Origin: Lotus japonicus
Taxonomy: Eukaryota; Streptophyta; Magnoliopsida; Fabales; Fabaceae
DNA: 64,000 bases
Direction of reading: 5' to 3'
Assembly (NCBI RefSeq): GCF_012489685.1
Contig: NC_080044.1
Span: 44,020,964 to 44,084,963 of the forward strand
Shown: positions 1 through 11,600 of the stretch, piece by piece
How the letters are laid out: every line of letters starts with the position of its first letter
Position numbering within the stretch: the first letter of the stretch is position 1
Notes under the pieces: generated by a model
The model's database searches: none
Seen by the model: only the letters and a program-made list of their open reading frames with translations
Told to the model about the DNA's origin: nothing
Program-made: the position numbers and the translations under genes

Positions 1-739
1 GAGAAAAGCAAAACCCAAAATAGAACGGAGCCATGGACATCCGGAGAAGCTGTCACCTCCTCCATGGCCCTGACACCGGCCCTCAAGGGCCTAGCCTTCC
101 TCTCCACCAAGAAATTGCCTCCAAGTCTCCCAAAGGTTTTTTATTTGGTTTTGGAGAAAAGAAAGATGAAAAGGATCCCAAAAAATAGGTTAAAAACTGA
201 TTTTATAGTGGTTTTTCGTGTTCTGTGCGTTTTTGTCTTTTTCTGATGAGCAGATGATCCTGTGCGGTCAGGTGCACGATAACACGGTGCACCCGCGTGC
301 ATCTGGTGCATTTTCTTCCTTATCTGCCACGTGTCGCGATCCCGCCGCAGTTGCATGATAAGCTCGTGCACTTGCGCATCGCATGATTCCAGCCTCCAGA
401 ATTCTATTTTAATTCAGAATTTTCTCTATCTTCTCCTAAAATAAAGCAAATAAAAATAAATAAGAGATAAAAATAAGATAACACCTTAAAATAAAATTAT
501 CTAATACTAAATTAAAGTAAATAAATCCTAATAATAATTAAATAGAATATAAAGCTAATTTAAATCCTAATAAAATCTAGAAAAATAATATAAAATGTAG
601 AAAAATACTAAAACTAAATAAAAATATTAAAATGCATGAAATAAGCCTAAAGTGTCCTAAAATGACTAAAATATCTTAAATAATATATCAAAATGCATGC
701 AAATAAACTAGGAAAATAGTCTTAAATCCCGGGTCATCA
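1..739 (-). mobile_element. 3' LTR (partial) of a non-autonomous LTR retrotransposon
   Basis: This stretch repeats 3150-3888 in direct orientation; I saw only about three substitutions, which points to a recent insertion. It ends in TCATCA, the inverse of the TGATGA that opens the other copy at 2078. The window starts inside this LTR, so about 1.07 kb of it lies outside. In the element's own (minus) orientation this is the downstream LTR. The 76-aa reading frames inside both LTR copies have no recognisable domain and are not called as genes. Confidence 0.88.
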
Positions 740-2077
740 TACCCCTATACTCAACGGCAGCTTGTCCTCAAGCGAAAACTTAAGGTTGCTTGTCCTCAAG
801 CTCAAGAAAACAGTTCAAAGTAAGATGCTAGTATACATATTTTCACAAAAGATACATGAGATGAGTTCCTCAAAATAGTTCATGCAGAGAATCAAGCTTT
901 AAAAACTGAGTAACCTTTAGTAAGTGCAAACAAGAATTATAGAAAATACCAAGATGTGGGGTTTCACATTTTATTCCTAATTCCCCAACCCCATATTGAG
1001 AATCCACTAATGATGACCAACAGTCTTCTTTTAGTATAAGCACACACATGTTCTTTCCTTTTCAACTTAGCTTTGTCTCAACCCTTCACAGTTATTACCA
1101 ACTCAGGGCGAAATTATTTTCTTTTATTTAACAATATCAGAATATGATTGGGGGTATGCTCAGTGGTGCAAATACTTCCCATTCCCTTACTCACATTCTT
1201 TCACTATTTTTTTTTTTCATTTTTAGCACTTTAGCTTTACTCTCACATGTGTGCCCCTTTTTTAACCTCACAGCCAAAAAGAGTGTAGACTCAATATAAA
1301 GATTAAAAGGAAAACTACATATTTTATGCATTATTCCCACTAACTTGGAATCTTAATAATCTTACTGCACTTTCCCAAAACTCACTCAAGTCTCTATCAC
1401 TTAACTCTCCCCATGTTCCACAAGTTTCACTCACACCCATGCATCAAACACTTTTTAGTATAACAACTAGCATCAAACTCAGAATAGATATTAAAAACAC
1501 CAACATGCATTATTCAAGCACAAAAGTGTGAATACCCAGAATCCAAGGCATGTGCATACTAGTGTGTGAAACCTAAATAACTAAACGCTAAATGCATGAT
1601 CATTAAAATTAATGAGAGATGAGCGGTTGAGAAAAAACTCCCTGTACTCAATTTGGGTGCAAATTTGAAAGCACCAGGACATGGTCAGTTGGGCCCTCTA
1701 ACTCAGTTAATTCCTGTAAGATCACTTAGTCCTTGCAAAAACGAGAACACAAATTAAAACACCACAACATACTCAAATAATTTAATGAGACACTATGACT
1801 CAAAATTCTAGGCATCAAATCATCAATTCCTTACTAATGCACTTAGTTCTCATTAAATTCACTAGCTGATTCATTCTAAGTCAGGTTCACAGAATTCCAA
1901 ACCTCATATCATGTTATAGTTGATCAGGCCACAACAAGCATTAAGCACAAGAACAAATCACTTGAATTGACATATAAGAGCATAAAAAAATATGCATACT
2001 ATAATAATGCTCTAAACAACACCCCGCTAGCTTAACTAATAGAAGCGGAAGCACAATCCCCGGCAACGGCGCCATTT
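740..2077 (-). mobile_element. Internal region of the non-autonomous LTR element, non-coding
   Basis: About 1.34 kb lies between the two LTRs. It contains no open frame of note in any of six frames and no gag, protease, RT or integrase motif. A short purine-rich stretch (minus strand, next to 740) could serve as polypurine tract but is weak. Long LTRs around a short non-coding core fit a LARD-like element that must borrow all proteins from an autonomous partner, which I cannot name. Confidence 0.8.
2057..2074 (-). other. Primer-binding site, tRNA-Asp type
   Basis: On the minus strand, three bases after the LTR end, the sequence TGGCGCCGTTGCCGGGGA is complementary to the 3' end of plant tRNA-Asp. 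This fixes the orientation of the element (minus) and shows that 2078-3888 is its 5' LTR. The same PBS is known from several plant Ty3/gypsy lineages, including Athila-like elements. Confidence 0.88.
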
Positions 2078-3888
2078 TGATGAAAGGATATTTAATGAAG
2101 AGGTTTTCCTCCACTAACTACTATCAAATTCCTTTCAAGACTCAATCGTAGTATAGTATCGGGTTTTGTCGTCTCCACAGGGATTGTGTTGCTACGTATT
2201 AATCTCACTAGCTAGATGTTGGATGATCGATTTAAATAGTAAAATGTGATTTTATGTAAATAAAAGAGAAAATATATTTAAAGCGATAAAAGAAGTTTCA
2301 CGGAGGCAAACAAAGAAGAAAGTGTATTTGTGGAAAATGAGTTCACTTGATTTACTACTTATTATCAACCAATATACTCTTATAAGATGAAATTAACATT
2401 TAAGATGCCGATAAGAGCTATTCACCCACTAATTTCTTAGCTAAGTGAATCTACCAATTAAGAACCTAGTCTTAATTCATTAAGCCCTAGTGATCATAAA
2501 AGGAGCATTATAGCACATACCTACTCGATAAGACATTCTCAAGCTCTGTTCCTAACCTAAGAAGTTCATGTCCTAGCGGATAGAATCTCTGACTGTCACT
2601 CAAGAAATTCCAATAGTTCCTACTAGATAATCATATCCTAGAGAGGTGAGTATCCCGACTAGTCACTCGGTTTAGACCTCTTTTCCAACTCATGATATTC
2701 ATACCTAAGAGTTAATGTCTCTTATTGTCACCTAGAAAACCTCAACCCTACCTAAGACATGTCTTTCTTAAGATGACTGATGCAAGAGTGGTTTCTCTCA
2801 TTAACTAAACTCACACCAACTTTTCAATTGTCATGCAAATCCTAAAAATCATCATATTGGCAAAAGATACATGAACGCGCAAAGAGAATTATTAAACCTA
2901 AGACATAGGTGTTTTTCCCCTTTCTATAAACTAAGCTACATTAACTCATATCAATTTCCCAATCTATTTATGAATTAATATAAACTCTTTAAATCACCGA
3001 TTAGCCAATTGAAGCATTAAACATAGAGAGAAACACCAAATAATGAAAAATCATACTTATAATTGCATAAAGATGTTTTTACTAAGAGTAAAATCAAACT
3101 AACATCATTCCAAATACCAAAAGAGACTCAAAACACAAAAATAGGTAAAGAGAAAAGCAAAACCCAAAATAGAACGGAGCCATGGACATCCGGAGAAGCT
3201 GTCACCTCCTCCATGGCCCTGACACCGGCCCTCAAGGGCCTAGCCTTCCTCTCCACCAAAAAATTGCCTCCAAGTCTCCCAAAGGTTTTTTATTTGGTTT
3301 TGGAGAAAAGAAAGATGAAAAGGATCCCAAAAAATAGGTTAAAAACTGATTTTATAGTGGTTTTTCGTGTTCTGTGCGTTTTTGTCTTTTTCTGATGAGC
3401 AGATGATCCTGTGCGGTCAGGTGCACGATAACACGGTGCACCCGCGTGCATCTGGTGCATTTTCTTCCTTATCTGCCACGTGTCGCGATCCCGCCGCAGT
3501 TGCATGATAAGCTCGTGCACTTGCGCATCGCATGATTCCAGCCTCCAGAATTCTATTTTAATTCAGAATTTTCTCTATCTTCTCATAAAATAAAGCAAAT
3601 AAAAATAAATAAGAGATAAAAATAAGATAACACCTTAAAATAAAATTATCTAATAATAAATTAAAGTAAATAAATCCTAATAATAATTAAATAGAATATA
3701 AAGCTAATTTAAATCCTAATAAAATCTAGAAAAATAATATAAAATGTAGAAAAATACTAAAACTAAATAAAAATATTAAAATGCATGAAATAAGCCTAAA
3801 GTGTCCTAAAATGACTAAAATATCTTAAATAATATATCAAAATGCATGCAAATAAACTAGGAAAATAGTCTTAAATCCCGGGTCATCA
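2078..3888 (-). mobile_element. 5' LTR (complete, 1811 bp) of the non-autonomous LTR element
   Basis: The LTR is bounded by TGATGA at 2078 and TCATCA at 3888, so it has the TG...CA ends of LTRs. Its last 739 bp match 1-739. It is followed on the minus strand by the PBS. It interrupts a LINE whose reading frame can be followed up to 3889. The TSD cannot be tested because the other flank is outside the window. Confidence 0.88.
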
Positions 3889-4910
3889 GCTTATAGGCTT
3901 GTACTGCGTAGCATGCAACGGTGAGTTTCTTTCTGATGAAAGAAACTGGTGGTTTTGTCTCCATGTTTCAACCAATTTGCCCTAGATCTTTGGCTCCACC
4001 AAATTTCCTCCCCTTCCAGGAAAAAATGAAGCTCAAGTTCCACCTCTCTCCTCTCTCGAACAACCGCCTCTGATTTTGCACTTCTCTAGAGTTGTTGAAG
4101 TCTACCTCTGGATCTAAAATCTTCTTAGGCTCCACCAACGGCCTCAAATTTACCATTTAGCCCTCCCGTGGTCCTACACCACGTCTCAGCGACAACCTCA
4201 GCACATTCCTCACCACTTTGAAGCCAAAGCTCTTCAAACCGAAAAAGCTTAGCCCTCTTCAGCTCTCTATGACCTTTGCGAGATGAACAACTCAAAACAA
4301 TAGCAGCATGGTCAGAGCGATGCTTAAGTAAATGTCTAACCTTTGTCACATGCCCCATAATACTCCAATACGAATTGGCAATAGCATAATCCAAATGCTC
4401 CTCAATAGAGTAAGGAGACTCCCTCTTATTATCCCAGGTAAACCGATAGCCTGAAAAACCAACATCATGAAAGTCACAATCATTAAAGGCCTGAATAACA
4501 ACCTGCAATTGTCCCATATTGGGAATATCACCACCAAGCTTGTCAGCTGGGGAAAGAATATCATTAAAGTCTCTGATACAAAGCCAAGGTGTAGGTTGGG
4601 AAGGTCTAACACTACATATCAGTTCCCAGGTGCGAACCTTAAGCCGCTCCTCAGGGAAGCCATAAACCGCAAGAACCTGCATAATATCTAAAGATACAGG
4701 ATGACAAATAGTAAACAAAATTTGATTAAGAGATGCATGAATCACGCTAAGGTAGTAAGGTGAATTTCCTCTCGCCAAAGAAGACCCAGGCCACCAGACC
4801 TGGACTTACCACCGCCTGCACAAGACACAGGAAAAATACCAGACAAGCCACCCATACCACGGTGGTGTAACATCATTGCTACACTCAATTTGGTTTCCAT
4901 AACGAAAAAC

Positions 4911-5724
4911 CAATGTTCTGAAAACCGAACCAGACCGGCCAGTCTGACCGGGACCCGAACCTATAGCCGGTTCGGTTTGACATATTTAACCGTTAGTTAC
5001 TGAACCGGAAGTCAGACCGGAGAACCGGTAAAACCGATCCTGAACCGATAAACCGGACGGTTTACAATTTGGAAGAAAAAATTAAAAAAAAGGCACCAGC
5101 AAAATTGGAACTCACAACACATAGGTGCCAAAAAAGTTGAATTTGCCACTAAACCACATCTATCATAAGATTTAACGCACACTTCCCACCAAAATGAATT
5201 TTCTACCCTTGTGCTTGCACGTGTAACAGAGATCCTACCACTTTTCAACAAAGTATACATGTTAACTATATGTGAGCTTATTTTTATTTGGATATAATGA
5301 AAAATAAGTGCACTATAAATATTAAAATACATGTTTTATATCATTTTGTTTTATTCTAAACATTGGGTTCATTCACAAAAAAAAAAGTTAAACATCACAT
5401 GCCAATTATAAACGTCACTTGCACAAACTTACGAATGTACCACCTGTTTTGTTTTTTTTTTTTAATATATACTCAAACATATAGTATGTTAATTTTATAA
5501 AACTTAATATTATTTTGTTTGCTTGATATCTTTATAATATTACATGTAATTAAATTAAAATCTAGGTATAAATTTAAGAGTTAATATAAGTATTAGTAAT
5601 AAATGATATTTTAAATATTATTTTACTATAAACGGTTCGACCCCGGTTTGACCTCGGTTGAACCTTTAAACCTTAAACTAGTTCCTTCACCGGTTCAATG
5701 ACCGGTCCGGTTTTCAGAACTTTG
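4911..5724. mobile_element. hAT-type MITE 1 (814 bp) inserted in LINE copy 1
   Basis: The ends are an inverted pair, AATGTTCTGAAAACCG on the left and its near-complement CGGTTTTCAGAACTTTG on the right. An 8-bp direct repeat CGAAAACC flanks it at 4903-4910 and 5725-5732. The matching place in LINE copy 2 (about 12680-12700) has no insertion and only one copy of that stretch, which supports the boundaries. It encodes no transposase. Ends are rich in CCGGTT/AACCGG motifs, like the second MITE at 13935. Confidence 0.82.
5101..5158 (-). other. tRNA-like A-box/B-box pair inside hAT MITE 1
   Basis: On the minus strand TGTGGTTTAGTGGC (5158-5145) resembles a Pol III A box and TGAGTTCCAATTTT (5114-5101) a degraded B box, about 30 bases apart. 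The layout repeats that of MITE 2 at 14328-14383, where the boxes are better kept. It is not a tRNA gene, because no cloverleaf can be drawn. Confidence 0.35.
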
Positions 5725-5815
5725 CGAAAACCACACCGGGAGCTTCAGAATGGATGAGTCCTTTCAGGACTCGAACTGTCGGTCGGTTCCCAAGCCCCTG
5801 ACAGTTCCAAGATAG

Positions 5816-6954
5816 GATCTACATTGAGGTCTCCGCCGATCCCAATCCAATGCCAGAGTTTACCTTTTTCAAAGGGGGAGAGAACCCCGTGCCTCGACCT
5901 CCATAACTGGAAGAATGCCCACTTGGACGCTTACGAACTTTTGGATCCAAAGAGCCACCATCCCCACCAATACACATATTGCGTCCACCTGATTTGCCAT
6001 TCCCAGACTTCCGATCAGTGTTCGCTCCCATCTTGGAAGTGCCCCCCCTCGGTTTTCGTTGTCTCTTCAACCTGTGCTGGAGCCAATTTTGTCACCTGTG
6101 CGCTTTCCTGGACCTCACGAGCGCCATCTGCGGCTCCACCACCATCAATAGTAACATTAGCATGCTCATTAACATTGTCATGCCCCTCTTCCTCATCAAG
6201 GTTTTTCTCCTCATCCACAAGTGCCCGCCAGCCTCTGTTTCGACCACCACGCCGGCGGTCCTCCTCCGCTCGAAGCAACGAGCCAAACGACAGCGGTGGC
6301 TCCTTCTCTTCCTCATCACAGAAGTGTACCACATTGTTGAGGCGGCCGCACCTATAACAAAAGTTAAACAACTTTTCATATTTAAAAGAAACCTGAATCG
6401 GCGCACCACCCCTCGGAGCTAATCTTCTTCCCTTCTTAAAAGGTTCATCCACTCCTACCCAAGCCCTGATTTAGAAAAAGCTGCCAAACCTGCTTGCTTC
6501 TGAACTATCCCAACCCAAATATCCAGCGAAGGAATCTCCAAGTTGTTTTTGCCATCGCTTCATTGTGTCCATTCCTCGGTAATTGGTGAATTTGACTCCA
6601 GAACGACACTGTCAACAGAGGAGTACGAGCTGGGTCCTCACGAGCATCAAATTTGTTCAAAGTGATCATATATATATCAAAGAACCAAGGCCCTGAAGTC
6701 AGAACCATGTCCATGTCCTGTGTTGTAGCAAACCGAAAGGTGAATTTTTTTTGTCCAGCATGCAGCACTTCCAGACAGTTCCTAGAGGTCCACAGGTCTT
6801 CCATGACATCCTTGAACTGCTTAATATTGACCAAGTGGTGGGCTAAAACCTTCCCTACCACCTACACATCAGCGCTCAAATTGGGATCATCTTCAAACGC
6901 CCCCACCTCCAAGAGTTCATACTCTTCCCCTTCAGGAAGTTGATCTGCATCCAT
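5816..6954 (-). pseudogene. LINE copy 1 ORF1 (DUF4283 / zinc-knuckle protein), broken
   Basis: ORF1 of plant L1-type LINEs encodes a nucleic-acid-binding, gag-like chaperone. The ATG at 6954 begins MDADQLPEGEEYELL. A TAG near 6866 stands where LINE copy 2 has tryptophan. The DUF4283 part follows (RFATTQDMDMVLTSGPWFF, 6861-6505), then after a frameshift the knuckle region FKYEKLFNFCYRCGR (about 6370). The knuckle histidine is asparagine here (CYRCGRLNNVVHFC), so zinc binding would be lost. An acidic linker and a C-terminal tail end next to the ORF2 start. Confidence 0.75.
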
Positions 6955-7277
6955 AGCGGTAGAGGGAGAAACCAGTTGCAAGGTGCAAAACGCAAGTAGA
7001 CTGGTATGCCAGAAAAAGAAACCTCACAACCACCCAGCGTACACGTTGAAGACGTGAGTAAGCAACCGGATGGGGAGGGAAAAAGAAGACAAAGTTCAGA
7101 CAGAAACACCGTGCGACAGGGCCCCAAAGAAACGCACAATCGCTGGAGGAGAAGGCACCAAGCGACGACAACAGATGGTGCAGAACCGACAGCCGTGAAA
7201 CAGATGGTGGCGGCGCGCACGATCCAAGAAGCCCAAGGTCAGAGGTCAACGGAACGGAACCCTAGCTACCCCTAAAG

Positions 7278-8625
7278 TGGAGAAAATACTAAAATATTTG
7301 TAATGAAAAAAACTCATATCAACTCCCCACCACCCCACCCTCACATATATCCTCTCTCCTCCTTCCTCATTCTACCCTCACCCACACCACACATACCCAT
7401 CTCCATACTTATCCAACCTCTTCTCCATGACTCCATTGTGGTTCCTCGAAGTCGTCGTTGCCCATCGCCCAACATGTCTTCATCGTCGCCCCTTGCCCAG
7501 CTCGTCGTCATCGTCGCCTGTCGCTGTCATGCACCATTACACTCAAAGATAATCTCGTCATCATTTTATATTAGTTTCTGTTCTACAACTAAACACATTT
7601 TAAAATGTGTTATGTACATACTTTAAAGTGTGTGTGCGTCCCTTGCGCAATACACACTTTCGAATTTTAAAGTGTGATATAGTCCCACTTTGAAAGTGCA
7701 AAGCTAACACACTTTAGTTTGAAAGTTTGATTGTGACATACTTTAAAAGTGCGAGTGAAAAAAAAAATTAAGGACCTTTTTGAACTTCACAAATTTAAGG
7801 ATGACATGAATAGATGTGTGAATGGTGACAATAACAATTCCCAAATATTAAACATTATGTTTGATTAAAAAACATCAATTCTGACTTTTTTTTTTGTTTA
7901 TTAACCAGTTTACTTTATTAAAAATCCTAATAGTATTATCCAAAAAAAGCCTAATTAATAGTACATGCTAATAAAGTCATCTCCATACCATTAATAGCCA
8001 AATTGAATTAGTTGCGACCGTTCATCACATGTTTAGATAATAGATCCTAGATGCTAAAGCCAAAATAAATCACTAGTGTATGTTCTCAAAAGAAGGTTAC
8101 GGCAACTACAAATGGTGTCTTGTTCTTATCATGAAAATGGGATTAAACAGTGATGACATGGGTAATCATAACAACAAGATAGTTCAACACATCCATCTAT
8201 TCTCACCCTCCATTGGTGATGGTAAAGTTCCAGAGTGTTGGAAAGAACATCCAACGGATAGTATTTTTCCTTTTTGCATTCTTTCCTTTGTTTTTATATT
8301 AGAATTTTGGACTATGCCTACCTTTACACACCTCAAATTCTAAGAGTTTTCCTAAGTCTGTTTATTAGAGGCTATTCTATAAAGCCACCTTCATATTTCA
8401 GCAAATTTAATTTTAAGGGGTGCGTAATGACTCATATGTAAGAGTGTAAGAATATTGAAATAATTTGGTGTCTTTCATTGATCACTATTAAGATACAGAT
8501 ACAAATAAAGTCGACCTAGACTTAATTTTAATTACAATTAATTAGACTTAATTACAGGAAAATATTCTATTCTATCATCACACATCAACAAAGTTGATAT
8601 AAAATGTAGAATAATCTTCATCTCT
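7278..8625. other. Intergenic stretch, no gene seen
   Basis: A CT-rich segment (7320-7520) is followed by the palindrome cluster listed separately and then by AT-rich DNA with no supported gene. Short open frames at 7303-7626 and 8080-8343 have no domain, no homologous partner in the window and plain AT-rich composition. Confidence 0.6.
7592..7762. repeat. Cluster of CACTTTAAAGTG-like palindromes
   Basis: A perfect 20-bp palindrome, AACACATTTTAAAATGTGTT, lies at 7592-7611. Within the next 150 bp the same half-site recurs many times on both strands: ACTTTAAAGTGTG, ACACACTTT, TTTTAAAGTGTG, CCCACTTTGAAAGTG, CACACTTTAG, CATACTTTAAAAGTG. The cause is unknown; a degenerate tandem repeat or the subterminal region of a dead transposon are both possible. 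Confidence 0.6.
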
Positions 8626-8640
8626 AAATAATTTTTGAAG
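8626..8640. repeat. Target-site duplication of LINE copy 2 (3' side)
   Basis: AAATAATTTTTGAAG lies directly outside the poly-A tail of the LINE. The sequence AAATATTTTTGAAG at 14956-14969, outside the LINE 5' end, is the same with one base missing. A 14-15 bp TSD is normal for L1-type insertion. Confidence 0.8.
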
Positions 8641-8672
8641 TTTTTTTTTTTTGAAACTGAACTCAAATATTA

Positions 8673-11600
8673 TTAAGTGCCAACCGGCATAGAATCAAGA
8701 GCATCCAAAGTAACCAACTCAAGAGCAGCCTCAGGAACCTCCTCCACCCAAACTGACTCAGAATAAGTGGAAGCGTTCTTTGCGAGGAAATATTCAACTT
8801 GATTCCCAATACGTCTAACAAAAGTAAGATCAATAAAATAAAAAAAAACTAAATAAATCCCGACAATCCCGCATGATTATATCCAAGTAAGATCTGTCCT
8901 CGGACGCCGTTTTCCATCGCTTGTACAAAGTAAGGCAATCCGTCTCCAAGCACACTCGTCTGAATCCCAAGTCAATAGCCAACTTCATACTCCACCTCAA
9001 TCCACAAGCCTCAGCAAGCAATGGAGAAAGCACTGGCACCGGAAAAGAAGTTGCAGAAGCCATAACCTCGCCCCTACTGTTCCTGGCCACCATCCCAAGT
9101 CCCGCCACGTTCCCTTGCCCCACGGACGCATCAAAGTTGATTTTCACCACTCTCTCCCGCGGCCTCCGCCACACAGCTGGAAAAGGCTGGCCTCGCTCCC
9201 CTTGCACGAAACTCGGTGCCTTGAGGAGCTCCACCGCACGGTCCAGAACGCGTGCCACTGACAGCGGTTGGTTACTAAACAACACCTTGTACCTTGCCTC
9301 CCATATCTGATAAATAATACTCTGTACCAGCTCAATAACCTCTGGTTCTCCTCCCTGTAAAACTGCCACCCAGAAATCCAAGAAAGAAGGGTAATTTGCC
9401 ACTCGAACCGTAAGAGAAGAAGCGTACCATACCGCCATGGAAGCTGGACATCGCATGAACAAATGCTCTGTGGTTTCTGTATCGTGTCCACAAAGGCCAC
9501 ACCCGGGGTCGACATCGACGTGCCGCTTGAAGAGCTGTTCACGAACCGGAAGGTAGCCAAGAATTGCTCTCCATGCAGTTTCCTTGCAACGAGGAAGTGC
9601 ATGCGTGCCCCAAAATATTTGCCAAAGACGTGGCTGTAGAGCTGGTCCCATGGAGGAAGAAGCTTGATCTTGTGCTAATATGCCCCTTATATACGAATAT
9701 CCTGTCTTGGAAGTGTATAACCCATTCTGAGTCAGAGGCCAAGACAGCACATCCTCCCCAGGAGCTAAACCCAAAGGCATAGCCAAGATGGAAGCTGTTG
9801 TAGTAGGGCAGAAAATTTCTTCCACCAATTCTCTATTCCACGAACGGTTTCCTTGGTCAATAAGGTCTAACACTCTTTCAATTCCAAGGGCTGCTACCAC
9901 ATCATAACTGTAGGTGAGTGGAATCCCGTTTGGTAGCCATTTATCCACCCAAGCTCTAACTTTCACGCCATTACTAATGCGCCAAAGACCTCCCCTCTCA
10001 AATAACCAGCTAGTTTTTAAAATGCTAGACCATGCAAAGCCCGGTCTATATCCTTTCCTTGCTCCCCAAATTTCACCCCTTGGAAAATAAACACATTTGA
10101 ATACGCGAGCCAACAAAGTTTCCGGGTGAGTATAAATTCTCCACCAATTTTTTGCCACCAAGGACAGATTAAATGATTTAAAATCTCGAAAGCCCAATCC
10201 TCCCTCTCGTTTGTGCCTGCAAAGATTTTTCCAACTAGTCCAATGCATGCCTCGCAGCGAAACATCACCATTCCAAAAGAATCTAGCAATCATGCTGTCT
10301 ATATCTGCACATATACCATCCGGTAAAATAAAACACGACATTACATAAGAGGGGATAGCTTGCGCCACCGCTTTAATTAAAGTTTCCCTCCCTGCTCTTG
10401 ATAAAAAAAATTTCTTTCCACCCCTTAAGGTTTTTCCACACTCTTTCTCTCACGAAGTTAAAAATTTGAGTTTTCGACTTACCGATAACAGTTGGCAACC
10501 CCATATATTTGTCAAAGCTTTCGACCGCCTTTACACCCAACAGCTGTTTAAGCTCATCAAAACTAATATTCGCCACATTTTGGCTAACAGAAAGCATAGA
10601 CTTTTCCAGGTTGATAACTTGACCGGAAGCCTGCTCATAAGTATCAATGATTGCTCTTATACATTTAGCCTCTTGCACATTCGCCCGGGCAAACAATATA
10701 CTATCATCTGCAAAGAGTAAATGAGATATAGTAGGAGCAGCCCGAGAGATCCGAATACCACTCAACTGTTTAACTGCAATAGATTTTTCGATCAAAGCCG
10801 AAAAAACCTCGCCACATATAATAATCAAATATGGTGACAAAGGGTCTCCTTGGCGAAGTCCCCTGCCAGGGCCAAAAGCAGCCTGAGGATTTCCATTCAG
10901 CATTATAGAAAATGATACAGTTGACACACAACTCATAATTAAAGACACCCAAGCTAGGGGGAACCCCTTTTTTTCCATTACAGAACTCAAGAAAGACCAC
11001 TCAATTCGATCATAGGCCTTGGACATGTCCAGTTTAAGAGCCATTATGCCATTCCGGCCAGTGATTTTCTTCTTCATGTAGTGAAAACACTCATAGGCTA
11101 TTAGTGCCTTATCGGTAATGAGTCTACGGGGCACAAAAGCACTTTGAGCCTCACTAATTAAATCAGGAAATATCAACTTCAACCTATTTGCAATTGTTTT
11201 TGTTATAATCTTAAAAATTACATTGCACAGGCTGATCAGTCTAAAATGAGTCGCATGCTCAGACCTCTTAATCTTAAGAATAAGAACTAATAAAGTATGA
11301 TTTACCGTACCTGGGGATATCTCTCCATGAAGCACCTTGAGGCAGAAAGATGTCACATCATCACCAATGACGCCCCAAAATTTCTGATAGAAAAGAGCTG
11401 GGAAGACGTCAACCCCTGGGGCCTTTGTCGGGTGCATCTGGAATAACGCCTCCTCCACTTCCTCCTTGGTAAAGGGATCGGCCAATATCTCAAGGTGAGC
11501 CTACGTGACCCTACCTGCTGCCAAATTAGCTGCCTCATCAAAACCTGTTGGAAAAGAAGTCGCAAATAATTGCATAAAATAGTCCATAAGGACCTTGGAA

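Larger units (their letters stand above)
3889..5815 (-). pseudogene. LINE copy 1 ORF2, endonuclease domain remnant
   Basis: The minus-strand frame 4778-4125 reads as an L1-type endonuclease (exonuclease-endonuclease-phosphatase fold) that would nick target DNA for target-primed reverse transcription. It shows VYGFPEERLK, DFNDILSPADKLGGD, SGYRFTWDNKR and SDHAAIVL. The glycine usually found before DFND is arginine here. The ORF2 ATG at 5815 is followed directly by a TAG. The domain is split by the MITE at 4911-5724 and shifts frame near 4150 before running into the LTR at 3889. Confidence 0.8.
3889..7277 (-). mobile_element. LINE copy 1 (5' half; decayed, interrupted)
   Basis: On the minus strand, ORF1 pieces (6954 to about 5816) are followed by the endonuclease part of ORF2 (5813 to 3889). 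The order and sequence match the second LINE at 8641-14955. The copy is cut at 3889 by the LTR element; the rest, including RT, would lie left of the window. A hAT MITE (4911-5724) splits ORF2. The 5' limit near 7277 is estimated from the end of recognisable leader sequence and is uncertain. Stops and frameshifts make it non-functional. Confidence 0.8.

Noticed and set aside
141..371. 76-aa frame (minus) present in both copies of the first LTR (also 3290-3520)
   Set aside because: It is duplicated only because the LTR is duplicated; no domain, no typical codon use, and it lies in an LTR without other coding sequence.
3063..3395. 110-aa plus-strand frame in the first LTR
   Set aside because: Opposite to the element orientation, no recognisable domain, and overlapped by another frame; chance frame.
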